NCBI GenBank assembly: GCA_963708165.1
Contig: OY970187.1
Location: forward strand, 2,480,001 to 2,544,000
Direction: 5' to 3'
DNA length: 64,000 nucleotides
From: Rubricoccus sp963708165
Lineage (GTDB): Bacteria > Bacteroidota > Rhodothermia > Rhodothermales > Rubricoccaceae
Part shown: positions 26,318 to 34,438 of the stretch, piece after piece
How positions within the stretch are numbered: the stretch's first letter is position 1
Layout: the number at the start of each line of letters is the position of its first letter
Made by a program: the position numbers and the translations under genes
The notes under the pieces: model-generated
Told to the model about the DNA's origin: nothing
The model's input: the letters and a program-made list of their open reading frames with translations, nothing else
Databases searched by the model: none

Positions 26318-26731
26318 TCAGCTCAAAAACCGACCGAGCAACAGGTGAACCCGCAATCGGGCCTCTGGCGGAGGCTCCGGCTCGGGCGTTGCGACGGGCG
26401 CGTCGTTACGCGCCAGCGGCGCATCAACGACCGACGCCAGCGGCACGCTCGGGGGCGCGTCGAGCGCCAGAGGCGGCACGACGGGCGCATCGGCGGCGCA
26501 GCAGGCCGAGAGGCAGTCGGCGCCGGGCTCCGGCTCGGGTGCCGGGGCGTCGTGGCACGGCTTGGCCTCTGGCGCCATGTCCATCACCATGCCGTGGTCC
26601 ATCGCGCCCATCTCGTGCTCTCCCGCCAGAGGCCCGGCGTGGGCACAGAGCGCGCTCGCGGCGGGACCTGCGACGAGCGCGAAGACCAGCAGCGTGGCGA
26701 GGCGAGAGGAACGGCGGAGGGTCTGGAGCAC
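26318..26731 (-). CDS. Secreted CopL/DUF2946-like His- and Met-rich protein
   Basis: 137 codons from GTG 26731. A signal-like start (VLQTLRRSSRLATLLVFALVAGPAASALCAHA) precedes a metal-ligand-rich stretch (HEMGAMDHGMVMDMAPEAKPCHDA) and a Cys group (CLSACCAADA). This is the pattern of small CopL/DUF2946 proteins that accompany copper-resistance genes. The remainder is Pro/Ala-rich. It is the first gene of the minus-strand metal cluster and has its own candidate -7 box 33 nt upstream. The very long open frame running further upstream is an antisense shadow of the asparaginase-type gene. Confidence 0.65.
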   Translation of the reverse strand: MLQTLRRSSRLATLLVFALVAGPAASALCAHAGPLAGEHEMGAMDHGMVMDMAPEAKPCHDAPAPEPEPGADCLSACCAADAPVVPPLALDAPPSVPLASVVDAPLARNDAPVATPEPEPPPEARLRVHLLLGRFLS

Positions 26732-26745
26732 GGCGGGGAGCCACC

Positions 26746-26753
26746 TATCTTGA
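26746..26753 (+). promoter_or_regulatory. Candidate -7 element TATCTTGA for the isoaspartyl peptidase gene
   Basis: TATCTTGA resembles TAnnTTTG and lies 34 nt before the ATG at 26780. It is interleaved with the divergent element at 26757-26764. Confidence 0.4.
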
Positions 26754-26756
26754 CGG

Positions 26757-26764
26757 ACAACGTA
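26757..26764 (-). promoter_or_regulatory. Candidate -7 element TACGTTGT for the metal cluster
   Basis: Read on the minus strand TACGTTGT lies 33 nt before the GTG at 26731. Two divergent promoters would thus share a 48-bp intergenic region. Confidence 0.35.
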
Positions 26765-26779
26765 CAACCCCGTCTCGCC

Positions 26780-27889
26780 ATGCGCCGGTTCCTGCCTCTT
26801 CTGTTCCTCTTCTCCGTTGCGCCTCTGGCGACGGCCCAGACGATCCCTGTTACCAAAGCGGACCGCCCCGTCGCACTCAGCGCGCCAGAGGCCTCTGGCG
26901 CCGACGACCCGGTCGTGCTCGTCATCCACGGCGGCGCGGGAACGATCACGAAGGCCAACATGACGGATGCGCAAGAGGCCAGCCTCCGCGCCTCGCTCGA
27001 AGCCGCGCTCCGCGCAGGCCACGCCGAAATCACCGCCGGGCGCCCCGCGCTTGATGCCGTCGTGAGCGCGATCCACCTGATGGAAGAAGATCCGCAGTTC
27101 AACTCCGGCCGCGGCGGTGTCTTCGCCGCAGACGGCACGGTCCGCCACGACGCGAGCATCATGGACGGCGCGACCGGCATGGCGGGCGCCTCCTCCAATA
27201 CGCAGCACGTGCGCCACCCGATCTCGCTGGCGCGCGCCGTGATGGAAAACAGCCCGCACGTGCTGCTCACCGCCTCTGGCGCTGAGGAGTTCGCGCTGCA
27301 GCAGGGCTTGGAGATGGTCTCCAATACATACTTCCACACTGCCTCCCGCCGCGCCGCGCTCGACCGCGTGCAGTCTCGCGAGCGCGAGGCGATGGGCGCG
27401 AACGACTCGCCCTTGGCGCCAGAGGCCTCTGGCGAAGGAGCGCCCGCGTGGATCGCGCCCGAGGACTGGCAGATGAAAGGGACGGTCGGTGCCGTGGCGC
27501 TGGACAATGACGGGCACCTCGCCGCGGGCACCTCCACCGGCGGCATGACGAACAAGCGTTGGGGACGCGTGGGCGACAGCCCGATCATCGGGGCCGGGAC
27601 GTACGCGATGGACGCGACCTGCGGCGTCAGCGCGACCGGCCACGGGGAGTACTTCATCCGCCTCGCCATCGCGCACGACATCGCGGCGCGTGCCAAATAC
27701 CTCGGCGAGACCTGCGCCCAGGCCGCGCGCCACGTCATCATGACCACGCTCACCGAGGCCGGCGGCACCGGCGGCGTCATCGTGCTCGACGCCAGAGGCG
27801 AGGCAGGCATGCCGTTCAACACCGAGGGCATGTACCGCGGGACGATCACGCGCTCCGGCGCGGTGGTAACGGCGATGTACGGGGAGTAG
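26780..27889 (+). CDS. Isoaspartyl peptidase/L-asparaginase (Ntn hydrolase), exported
   Basis: 369 residues. The signal peptide MRRFLPLLFLFSVAPLATAQ indicates export. The alpha domain has VIHGGAGTI and NSGRGGVFAADG. The precursor is cut before the catalytic Thr in QMKGTVGAVALDNDG, and the beta chain has STGGMTNKRWGRVGDSPIIGAGTYA and CGVSATGHGEYFIR, all standard for IaaA. It hydrolyses beta-aspartyl dipeptides and asparagine. The pre-cleavage linker carries an insertion of repeat-word codons (SPLAPEASGEGAP). The TAG stop is fused to CCTCTGGCG. Confidence 0.93.
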   Translation: MRRFLPLLFLFSVAPLATAQTIPVTKADRPVALSAPEASGADDPVVLVIHGGAGTITKANMTDAQEASLRASLEAALRAGHAEITAGRPALDAVVSAIHLMEEDPQFNSGRGGVFAADGTVRHDASIMDGATGMAGASSNTQHVRHPISLARAVMENSPHVLLTASGAEEFALQQGLEMVSNTYFHTASRRAALDRVQSREREAMGANDSPLAPEASGEGAPAWIAPEDWQMKGTVGAVALDNDGHLAAGTSTGGMTNKRWGRVGDSPIIGAGTYAMDATCGVSATGHGEYFIRLAIAHDIAARAKYLGETCAQAARHVIMTTLTEAGGTGGVIVLDARGEAGMPFNTEGMYRGTITRSGAVVTAMYGE

Positions 27890-27901
27890 CCTCTGGCGCC
27901 A

Positions 27902-28126
27902 TTAGTGCCCGTACCTGCCGCCGAGCACCCACTCAAATATCCCACGTGCAGCGGGACCGAGAGCGAGCCCGACGACCGCGCCCACGGCCGCGCCGACACC
28001 TGCGAACGGCAACGCTTGCTCTCCCTGGAGGCCAAGCATAAAACCAGATCCACCGCATACGACAGCCCCCGCGAGCATCCACAGCAGGCGCGTGACGACG
28101 GGCGAGTCGGAGTAGAAGGAGTCCAT
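27902..28126 (-). CDS. Small hypothetical membrane protein
   Basis: 74 residues with two glycine-rich hydrophobic segments (LLWMLAGAVVCGGSGFMLGL and FAGVGAAVGAVVGLALGPAARGIF). No family was recognised. It lies between the isoaspartyl peptidase gene and the hrcA operon, convergent with the former. Size and topology are plausible but support is limited to the intact frame. Confidence 0.5.
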   Translation of the reverse strand: MDSFYSDSPVVTRLLWMLAGAVVCGGSGFMLGLQGEQALPFAGVGAAVGAVVGLALGPAARGIFEWVLGGRYGH

Positions 28127-28307
28127 GCGGCGAGTATCGGCGGCGGCGACCGGTACTAAACACAGCCTCTGGCGCCAGAGGCTCGGCGCGAGGCAGCTTT
28201 ACCCGGTGCCCGAGCGAAGCGACCCGCCAGAGGCTCCTCAGTCAAAAAGGTGCCAAACGTGCGCGCCTGCGCCTGCCGTTCACAACCTCGCGCGTCAGGT
28301 GTCGTTG

Positions 28308-28341
28308 TTTGAGCCGCAGCGTTCTCCGGCCGATATGTTTA
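28308..28341 (+). promoter_or_regulatory. Candidate promoter of hrcA-grpE-dnaJ
   Basis: TTTG at 28308-28311 and TATGTTTA at 28334-28341 are separated by 22 bp, close to the Bacteroidota housekeeping pattern. The -7 box is 32 nt before the hrcA ATG. No CIRCE operator (TTAGCACTC with its inverted partner) is visible here. Confidence 0.45.
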
Positions 28342-28365
28342 GGCCGCACGACTGCGAGGACCCCG

Positions 28366-29454
28366 ATGCCACAGCCTTCCCGCACCCCTTCCCGCACCCC
28401 CGCGTTGAGCGGCGCGCATCCGCTCGGACTCTCCGAGCGCGAGCGAGACGTGCTCGGGCGCATCGTGCAGCGTTTTATCCAAAGCGCCAACCCTATCGGC
28501 TCCAAAGCCCTCGCCGACGATTTCGAACTATCCAGCGCCTCGCTTCGCACGACGATGCGCACGCTGGAAGAGGCCGGATTTCTGGGCCATCCGCACACCT
28601 CGTCCGGCCGCGTGCCCACGCAGGAGGGCTACCGCTTCTACGTCGACGAACTGATGGACGTGCGCGGCCTGTCCTCCCGCGACGCCAGCCTCTTGCGCGA
28701 CACGGTCAACCGCCGCCTGGGCGACCTGGAAGCCGTCGCGCGCGATTCCAGCCGCCTGCTTGGGCGACTGGCGCAGCTTCTCGGCGTCGTGCTCACGCCG
28801 CGCCTTTCGACAGGCGTGTTGGACCGCCTCGAAGTGGTCCCGCTGTCCTCGCACCGCGTCTTGTTCGTGCTCGCCATCCGCGGCGGCTTCGCGCGCACCG
28901 TTCAGGCCGAGGTCGAGATCCCCGTCAGCTCCGACCGGTTGGACCGCGTCGTGCAGCGCCTCAACGAACGTTTGAGCGGTCTCACGCTCGACGAGATCCG
29001 CCAGACCGGCGCCGACCGCCTGCAGGACCTGGCCTCTGGCGACCAGACCGGCGTGGTGCGCGTCGTGTTGCGCGAGGCGCCCGACCTGTTCCGCGATCCG
29101 GCGCCCGAGCGACGCGCGAGCATCGGCGGCGCGCAGCACATCGTGAGCCAGCCCGAGTTCTCCGCTCCCGAGACGGTCCGCGAAGTCGTCGAACTCGCCG
29201 AGAGCGAAGACGTGGTCGTGCACCTGCTCGAAACGCCTGCGCTCGTGGACCCCGCCGCGCCCGAAAAGGCCGTCGTGCTCATCGGCCGCGAGACCGAGCA
29301 CTCCAGCGCTGCCTACTCCATCGTCGCGGCACCCTACCGCCAGGGCGGCGCCAGAGGCGCCGTGGCCGTGATCGGCCCTACCCGCATGGACTATCCTCGC
29401 GCCGTCGCCCTCGTGGAGCACGTCGCAGGTCTCCTCACCGACTCTCCCGACTAA
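28366..29454 (+). CDS. hrcA: Heat-inducible transcription repressor HrcA
   Basis: 362 residues. An N-terminal winged helix (SERERDVLGRIVQRFIQSANPIGSKALAD ... SSASLRTTMRTLEEAGFLGHPHTSSGRVPTQEGYRFYVD) is followed by the GAF-like dimerisation core (LGVVLTPRLSTGVLDRLEVVPLSSHRVLFVLAIRGG) and the C-terminal region ending SYSIVAAPYRQGG-like as AAYSIVAAPYRQGG. HrcA binds CIRCE and represses chaperone genes. It heads a compact operon with grpE (6-bp gap) and dnaJ. The ATG at 28366 gives the normal N-terminal length plus a short Ser/Pro-rich leader. Confidence 0.96.
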   Translation: MPQPSRTPSRTPALSGAHPLGLSERERDVLGRIVQRFIQSANPIGSKALADDFELSSASLRTTMRTLEEAGFLGHPHTSSGRVPTQEGYRFYVDELMDVRGLSSRDASLLRDTVNRRLGDLEAVARDSSRLLGRLAQLLGVVLTPRLSTGVLDRLEVVPLSSHRVLFVLAIRGGFARTVQAEVEIPVSSDRLDRVVQRLNERLSGLTLDEIRQTGADRLQDLASGDQTGVVRVVLREAPDLFRDPAPERRASIGGAQHIVSQPEFSAPETVREVVELAESEDVVVHLLETPALVDPAAPEKAVVLIGRETEHSSAAYSIVAAPYRQGGARGAVAVIGPTRMDYPRAVALVEHVAGLLTDSPD

Positions 29455-29460
29455 TCTCAG

Positions 29461-30087
29461 ATGCCGACCGATCCACCCGCTCCCGGTACTCCGCCAGAGG
29501 CCCACGCCTCTGGCGATGACGTGCGCGACGAGGTACGCCCCCAGATGAACACAGACGACTCCGCCGACGTGGCCGTAAACGCTGTCGATGAACTGGCCGA
29601 TCAGGCCGGAGAGATGGACCGCCTCCGCGAGGAAAGCGCGTCCCTCAACGACCAACTCCTGCGCAAATCCGCCGAGTTCCAGAACTACCGCCGCCGCACC
29701 GAGCAGCAGCGCAGCGCCGACGAGGCCCGCGCCCGCGACGGCGTACTCGTGCCGTTTCTAGAGGTCTACGATGACCTCCGCCGCTCGCTCGATGCCGCGC
29801 AGCGCCAGGGCAAGCAAGACGGCCAGGGCACATCGCCCGCCTTCGACGCGCTCGCCGAAGGCGTCGACTTGGTGTTCAAGAAGTTCGGCGCGACTCTGGA
29901 GAAGATGGGCGTCGAGCGCATCGAGGCCACAGGCCAGCCGTTTAGCGAGGACCTCCACGAGGCCATGATGCAGCAGCCCGCGCCCAACGAGGACACCGCC
30001 TCGGGCACTGTTCTTGCAGAAATCCAACCCGGCTACCGCATCGGAGACCGCATTCTGCGGCACTCGCGCGTCATCGTCGCTCAGTAG
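29461..30087 (+). CDS. grpE: Nucleotide exchange factor GrpE
   Basis: 208 residues. After an acidic N-terminal tail comes the coiled coil (LREESASLNDQLLRKSAEFQNYRRRTEQQRS), then the beta domain with the conserved FSEDLHEAMMQQP and GTVLAEIQPGYRIGDRILRHSRVIVAQ. It releases ADP from DnaK. It lies 6 bp downstream of hrcA and upstream of dnaJ; dnaK is not in this window. Confidence 0.96.
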   Translation: MPTDPPAPGTPPEAHASGDDVRDEVRPQMNTDDSADVAVNAVDELADQAGEMDRLREESASLNDQLLRKSAEFQNYRRRTEQQRSADEARARDGVLVPFLEVYDDLRRSLDAAQRQGKQDGQGTSPAFDALAEGVDLVFKKFGATLEKMGVERIEATGQPFSEDLHEAMMQQPAPNEDTASGTVLAEIQPGYRIGDRILRHSRVIVAQ

Positions 30088-30144
30088 ATCTCTTTCGCCG
30101 CGCGCCTCTGGCGCCGTGCTGCCCCGCGCCTCCCGCGCTCCCTT

Positions 30145-31311
30145 ATGGCCGCCGACACAACCGACTTTTACGAGATCCTAGGCATCGACCGCGACGCGTC
30201 GCCAGAGGCCATCAAAAAGGCCTACCGCAAGCGCGCGATGGAGTCGCACCCGGACCGCAACCCTGGCGACACCGAGGCCGAGCGCCGCTTTAAGGAGGCG
30301 GCCGAGGCGTACGAAGTCCTCTCCAATGCCGACAAGCGCGCCCGCTACGACCGATTCGGTCGCCAGGGGCTCGGCGGCGGCGCCTCTGGCGGTGGTGCGG
30401 GCTTCAACGACATCTCGGACATCTTCTCAGCCTTCTCGGACATCTTCGGGCAGGACCCGCGCTTCTCAGGCGGTGGCTTTGGAGGCCAACGCCGCCGACG
30501 TGGACAGGGGCGGCCGGGTTCAGACCTGCGCGTGCGCCTCGAACTCACGCTAGAGGAGATCGCCGAGGGCGTCGAACGCCAACTCAAGCTGCGCAAGTTC
30601 ATCGCCTGCGACACGTGCGACGGCTCGGGTGCCGAAAACGGCGATGCTGGGTTCGAAACGTGCCCCACCTGCGCCGGTCAGGGTGAGGTGCGCAGCGTCA
30701 CCAACTCCATCCTGGGCCAGTTCGTCAACGTGCAGCCGTGCCCCACGTGCGCCGGTGAAGGCCGCATCGTGGTGGAGAAGTGCAGCGTGTGCGAAGGCGA
30801 GGGACGCGCCAAGGGGGAGGAGACGATCACCGTCGAAGTGCCTGCAGGCGTTTCCGGCGGTCACTACCTCCAGATTCGCGGTGCGGGCAACGCAGGTGTG
30901 CGCGGCGGCGCGCCCGGCAACCTGCGCGTGGAGATCAACGAGACAGACCACGAGGATTTCGCGCGAGACGGCCTGGACGTGCTCCACGACCTGCACCTCT
31001 CGTTTCCCGACGCCGCGCTCGGGACCGAAGTCGAAGTCCCCACGCTCCGCGGACGCGCCAAGCTGCGCATCGACGCGGGCATCCAGAGCGGGCGCGTGCT
31101 CCGGATGCGTGGCCGCGGCCTTCCCGAGATTGGCGGCGGACGCAAGGGCGACCAGATGGTGCACGTCCACGTGTGGACGCCCCAGAGCCTCTCGCCCGGC
31201 CTGACCGAAGCGCTGGAGCAGCTTCGCCTGGAGCCCGAGATCGCGCCCAAGCCCGAGAGCCGCGAGAAGCGCTCCTTCTTCTCGCGCGTCAAAGACGCCT
31301 TCGCGGGCTAG
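30145..31311 (+). CDS. dnaJ: Chaperone protein DnaJ
   Basis: 388 residues in the full type I layout: J domain with the HPD motif (MESHPDRNPGD), Gly/Phe linker (GGGASGGGAGFNDISDIFSAFSDIFG), four CxxCxGxG zinc-finger repeats (CDTCDGSG, CPTCAGQG, CPTCAGEG, CSVCEGEG) and the C-terminal client-binding domains. It delivers unfolded proteins to DnaK and stimulates its ATPase. It is the last gene of the hrcA-grpE-dnaJ operon and is followed by a hairpin at 31351-31380. Confidence 0.97.
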   Translation: MAADTTDFYEILGIDRDASPEAIKKAYRKRAMESHPDRNPGDTEAERRFKEAAEAYEVLSNADKRARYDRFGRQGLGGGASGGGAGFNDISDIFSAFSDIFGQDPRFSGGGFGGQRRRRGQGRPGSDLRVRLELTLEEIAEGVERQLKLRKFIACDTCDGSGAENGDAGFETCPTCAGQGEVRSVTNSILGQFVNVQPCPTCAGEGRIVVEKCSVCEGEGRAKGEETITVEVPAGVSGGHYLQIRGAGNAGVRGGAPGNLRVEINETDHEDFARDGLDVLHDLHLSFPDAALGTEVEVPTLRGRAKLRIDAGIQSGRVLRMRGRGLPEIGGGRKGDQMVHVHVWTPQSLSPGLTEALEQLRLEPEIAPKPESREKRSFFSRVKDAFAG

Positions 31312-31350
31312 AAGCAGGCGAGGCTCCAGCCTCTGGCGACAGACCTCTCG

Positions 31351-31380
31351 CGCCCCCGAATGCTACAGCGTCCGGGGGCG
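31351..31380 (+). terminator. Terminator after dnaJ
   Basis: CGCCCCCG pairs with CGGGGGCG around a 14-nt loop, followed by TGTCTCGTTT. It ends the chaperone operon. Confidence 0.75.
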
Positions 31381-31480
31381 TGTCTCGTTTATCCTGACCC
31401 GCGAGAACGAGAGCGAGAGCCTCCGCGGCGCCAGAAGCCTCTGGCGGAATCCCCGACGGGCCTCTGGCGGTACGGAACGC

Positions 31481-32026
31481 ATGAGCACCGCTGCACACGA
31501 CCCTGCTCCTGCAGATCAGGCCGCCGAGCGCCCCGAATCCATTCCGGCCGACGGCGCAGGTCTGCGGGACGTGCTGAGGCAGATGGCCTCGCCCGTCGTC
31601 GTCGTGACCTGCGTCGGCGCCAGAGGCCCGCGGGGGGCGACCATCGGCTCGTTTGCGAGCGCGAGCCTTTCGCCGCCGCTCGTGACGTTCAACGTGACGC
31701 ACGGCACGCGCTTTCACGAGGCACTGCAGACTGCGCCGAGCTTCGCGGTCCACCTGCTCGCCTCCGACCAGTCCGAGACCGCCACCCGGTTCGCCATTCC
31801 CGATCTGGACGATCAGCTAGAGGACATCGCGCACCAGCCCACCGCCAGAGGCCTGCCTCTTCTCGATGGCACGCTCGGCATCCTGCTCTGCCGCCCGCAC
31901 GCGACGGCCGAGGCGGGAGACCACACGCTCGTCATCGGACGCGTGGAGGAGATCATGCCCGGGCGTGAGGGGGAGCCGCTGCTGTACCTCCAGCGGTCGT
32001 ACCGCGGCATCGGCGCCGAGGTGTAG
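31481..32026 (+). CDS. Flavin reductase-like FMN-binding protein
   Basis: 181 residues. The core LRQMASPVVVVTCVGARGPRGATIGSFASASLSPPLVTFNV ... FAVHLLASDQ is the flavin-reductase-like split-barrel domain (RutF/HpaC group). Such proteins bind FMN and use NAD(P)H to supply reduced flavin, or act as small oxidoreductases; the partner is unknown. It stands alone after the chaperone operon. The TAG stop is fused to a full CCTCTGGCGCCAGAGG palindrome. The N-terminal about 20 residues are low complexity. Confidence 0.88.
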   Translation: MSTAAHDPAPADQAAERPESIPADGAGLRDVLRQMASPVVVVTCVGARGPRGATIGSFASASLSPPLVTFNVTHGTRFHEALQTAPSFAVHLLASDQSETATRFAIPDLDDQLEDIAHQPTARGLPLLDGTLGILLCRPHATAEAGDHTLVIGRVEEIMPGREGEPLLYLQRSYRGIGAEV

Positions 32027-32120
32027 CCTCTGGCGCCAGAGGCCGGCGTTTCGCCAGGGGTTGGTTCCCTCTCCAGAAGCCACTTCTCGGCACAGACAAC
32101 CGCCGCGTCTTCCTACACCG

Positions 32121-32413
32121 TCATTCCCGCGCACGCGCTGACAGGGGTAGGTACCTGCGTTTCCGAACCGGTGCAGCCGGTCCAGTCGTCATTCCCGCGA
32201 ACGCGGGAATCCAGAGTGACGAGCAACACAGGCGCTAGACGCTTCACGCGACCAGGGAGCATCTCAGCGCCGTGCAACGCGCGCGACCCGTGCGTTGGCA
32301 GTCGAGTGGAGAGCGTTCCCGGTACTCTAGATCCCCGCGTGTGCGAGGATGACGCTGTTGGGAAAGCTGTGCTGTGTTGGCGATACCTACCCCTGTCAGC
32401 GCGCACGCGGGAA
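32121..32413. mobile_element. MITE-like element with inverted ends and internal REP palindromes
   Basis: The left end reads GTCATTCCCGCGCACGCG then CTGACAGGGGTAGGTA; the right end (32384-32413) is its near-perfect inverse, giving arms of about 29 bp. Inside lies a second palindrome, GTCATTCCCGCG-AA-CGCGGGAAT, at 32189-32221 and a weaker one near 32327-32352. The interior (32225-32380) has no repeat word and no convincing gene. This fills the 462-bp gap before the GIY-YIG gene. A non-autonomous element is inferred; no target duplication was established. Confidence 0.55.
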
Positions 32414-32488
32414 TCCAGAGTAGCGAGTCTAGAGGTCTGTCGAGCGCAGCCGTCTCAGCGGAGAAGGCCTCTGGCGTATGCTCCTGAA

Positions 32489-32785
32489 ATGACCAAGAAA
32501 GGCTACGTCTACCTCCTTGCCAGCCAGCGCAACGGCACGCTTTACCTCGGCGTCACCAGCGACCTCGTCCGCCGCGTGCGCGAGCATAAGGAGGGTGCGC
32601 ACGAGGGGTTTTCGAAGGAGCACGGCGTTCACCGGCTCGTCTGGTTTGAGCAGCACCCTCGCATCATGGACGCTATCGAAAGGGAGAAGCGCGTTAAGAA
32701 GTGGCGACGCGCGTGGAAGTTGGAGCTGATCGAAAAGGAGAATCCTCGGTGGGTAGATCTGTACGAGGCACTCGTCCACGGCTAG
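32489..32785 (+). CDS. GIY-YIG nuclease superfamily protein
   Basis: 98 residues, a single UPF0213-type domain: KGYVYLLASQRNGTLYLGVTSDL carries the GIY-YIG pair in the variant form YVY...YLG, followed by the catalytic Arg helix (RRVREHKEG) and the Glu region (AIEREKRVKKWRRAWKLELIEKENP). Small proteins of this type are presumed structure- or sequence-specific endonucleases of unknown cellular role. The ATG at 32489 is chosen because it begins the domain. The gene is bracketed by GTCATTCCCGCG palindromes on both sides, which hints at a link between nuclease and repeat. Confidence 0.92.
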   Translation: MTKKGYVYLLASQRNGTLYLGVTSDLVRRVREHKEGAHEGFSKEHGVHRLVWFEQHPRIMDAIEREKRVKKWRRAWKLELIEKENPRWVDLYEALVHG

Positions 32786-32827
32786 GATTCCCTGGGCAGC
32801 TTTTAGCCTGCCGCGCCTCTGGCGGTC

Positions 32828-32860
32828 GTCACTCTGGATTCCCGCGTCCGCGGGAATGAC
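32828..32860. repeat. REP-type palindrome, third copy
   Basis: GTCACTCTGGATTCCCGCG-TC-CGCGGGAATGAC is the inverse of the palindrome at 32189-32221 with the same GTCATTCC and CCAGAGTGAC flanks. It lies 43 bp after the GIY-YIG stop. Confidence 0.8.
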
Positions 32861-32978
32861 GGTGTAGGGAAGTGCGGAGGTTGCCTCTGGCGCGTGGCCT
32901 CTGGCGCGTGGACTGTCGCAACACATGCTAGGTGTACTATTCGCCTCTGGCGCCAGAGGCGAGCGTTTCGCCAGAGGC

Positions 32979-33824
32979 TCAGGCGCCCGGCATCGGTTGG
33001 CCGTCGTACGCGCCGAGGCCGAAAAGGGCGTAGTCGTAGCGGCACGGGTCGGCGGGGTCCATCGCGCGGCAGGCGGCGCTGAGTTCGAGCGCAGCGCGCC
33101 AGTCGTCGTAGGAGCGGCTGAGCAGACCCAGGCGGCGCGCCTGCCGACCGGTGTGCACATCTAAGGGGAGAAGCAACTGCGACGGCGCGACGCTTCGCCA
33201 GAGGCCGAAGTCGACCGGGCCGGGCCGCACCATCCAGCGCATGTACATCGAGAGGCGCTTGCACGCGCTGCCGGTCTCGGGCCGCGCGAGGTGCTTGCGC
33301 AGACGCACGGGCGTGCCGGGCACGATGGTGAGCAGCGTATGCGAGAGCCCTTGCAGCGCCGGGCCGATGTGCGGAGAAGCGGGCGGCAGGTGCGCCGCTA
33401 CGAGCGCTTCGATGGATCCGTGCTTCTGCAAAACAGCCTGCAGCGCGAGCGTGAGCGAGACCGCGTCGCCCGAGGTAAACGTGCGGTGCTTGAACCCGTC
33501 CAGCCGTTCGGCGTCTCGCGAGGCGCTAAACGAGCGCACAAACTGTGCAGGCGCGTAGTCCATGCGGTCCATCAGGTCGGCCAGCTTGGCGAGCATGATG
33601 TTGCGGCGGCCCCACGCGAGCACCGCCGCAAAAAGCCCGGCCACCTCTCGGTCGGCCGGGCTCTCGAAACCATGCGGGATGGAGATCGGATCGTCTCCTA
33701 TAAATGCCTCCCGCTCGTATCGGTCCGCGAGTGCGTCCAACTCCCGCTTCAGCGCCTCTGGCGGAGGGGCAACGGAGGGAAACGGCGCGGCGGGATTCTT
33801 GGCAGCGGTCGGCGGTCGGCTCAC
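32979..33824 (-). CDS. TIGR02757 (DUF2400) family protein
   Basis: 281 residues. The family pattern is clear: a start with DALADRYEREAFIGDDPISIPHGFESPADREVAGLFAAVLAWGRRNIML, then SACKRLSMYMRWMVRPGPVDFGLW and LLLPLDVHTGRQARRLGLLSR, ending with PADPCRYDYALFGLGAY. The LDVHTGR and helix arrangement resemble HhH-type DNA glycosylases, and the family is widespread in Bacteroidota; biochemical function is not established. The GTG start at 33824 overlaps the upstream gene's natural TGA (GTGA). Confidence 0.9.
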   Translation of the reverse strand: MSRPPTAAKNPAAPFPSVAPPPEALKRELDALADRYEREAFIGDDPISIPHGFESPADREVAGLFAAVLAWGRRNIMLAKLADLMDRMDYAPAQFVRSFSASRDAERLDGFKHRTFTSGDAVSLTLALQAVLQKHGSIEALVAAHLPPASPHIGPALQGLSHTLLTIVPGTPVRLRKHLARPETGSACKRLSMYMRWMVRPGPVDFGLWRSVAPSQLLLPLDVHTGRQARRLGLLSRSYDDWRAALELSAACRAMDPADPCRYDYALFGLGAYDGQPMPGA

Positions 33825-34287
33825 GCGTCGTCGTCGCGGGGCGTCCCATGGTCTTGGGCGCTTCGCCGGAGTCGTCGCCAGAGGCTGGGGGCGCGTTGAC
33901 GTTGGCGACGGTCTCGCCAGAGGCGATGGCCTTGGCCTTTTCGACCTCTTGCTTGGCGACAGCCTCGGGGTCGCGCTCGACTTCCAGCGTCACATCGGCC
34001 ACGAGGGCGGCGGCGGCACCGACGGCGGCGAGCACGGGGTTGAGCAGCAGCGCGGCGGCGCCGAAGCCGGCTCCGACGGTCAGCGGGATCTCGAAAACCG
34101 TTTTGTCGCCCTTGCGGAGCGAGATGCGACGCACGTTGCCCTCCTCGATCAGGTCGCGCACCTTGTCGACGATCTGGTTGGAGGCCACCTTGATCTCTTC
34201 GACCGCGTCGGCGGCGCGTTCTTTGGCGGTGTCGGCGAGGCGGGAGACCTCTTCTTTGGCGTCGTCTAGGGAAGGGCGGGAGCTCAT
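33821..34287 (-). CDS. DUF4342 domain protein
   Basis: Starts MSSRPSLDDAKEEVSRLADTAKERAADAVEEIKVASNQIVDKVRDLIEEGNVRRI: an amphipathic N-terminal helix followed by the DUF4342 core (ISLRKGDKTVFEIPLTVGAGFGAAALLLNPVLAAVGAAAALVADVTLEVER), which has a membrane-inserting Gly/Ala hairpin. The frame as given runs on to 33526, 299 bp inside the next gene. A single missing C in the CGCCCCGCG run near 33850 would instead give a tail ending RDDDA with a TGA at 33823-33821 that overlaps the next GTG as GTGA. I therefore place the true end at 33821. Confidence 0.7.
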
Positions 34288-34438
34288 GGGCGTGGGGGTA
34301 AAGAGGGGAGGGCTCTCCACGGCCGAGCGCGCCGTTTTGTTTCGGCGCGCCTCTGGCGCCAGAGGCCGGTGGGAGTCTCGCACGGCGCGTTGCTGGTCTC
34401 TCAGAGAGTGGTGTGGAGCAGCTACAGTGTTCCAACTG

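Noticed and set aside
26584..28053. A 489-codon minus-strand frame
   Set aside because: It is antisense to the isoaspartyl peptidase gene. Only the downstream part in another frame (26318-26731) looks real.
28127..28365. A CIRCE operator in front of hrcA
   Set aside because: No TTAGCACTC/GAGTGCTAA pair or near match was seen, so only the promoter box is reported.
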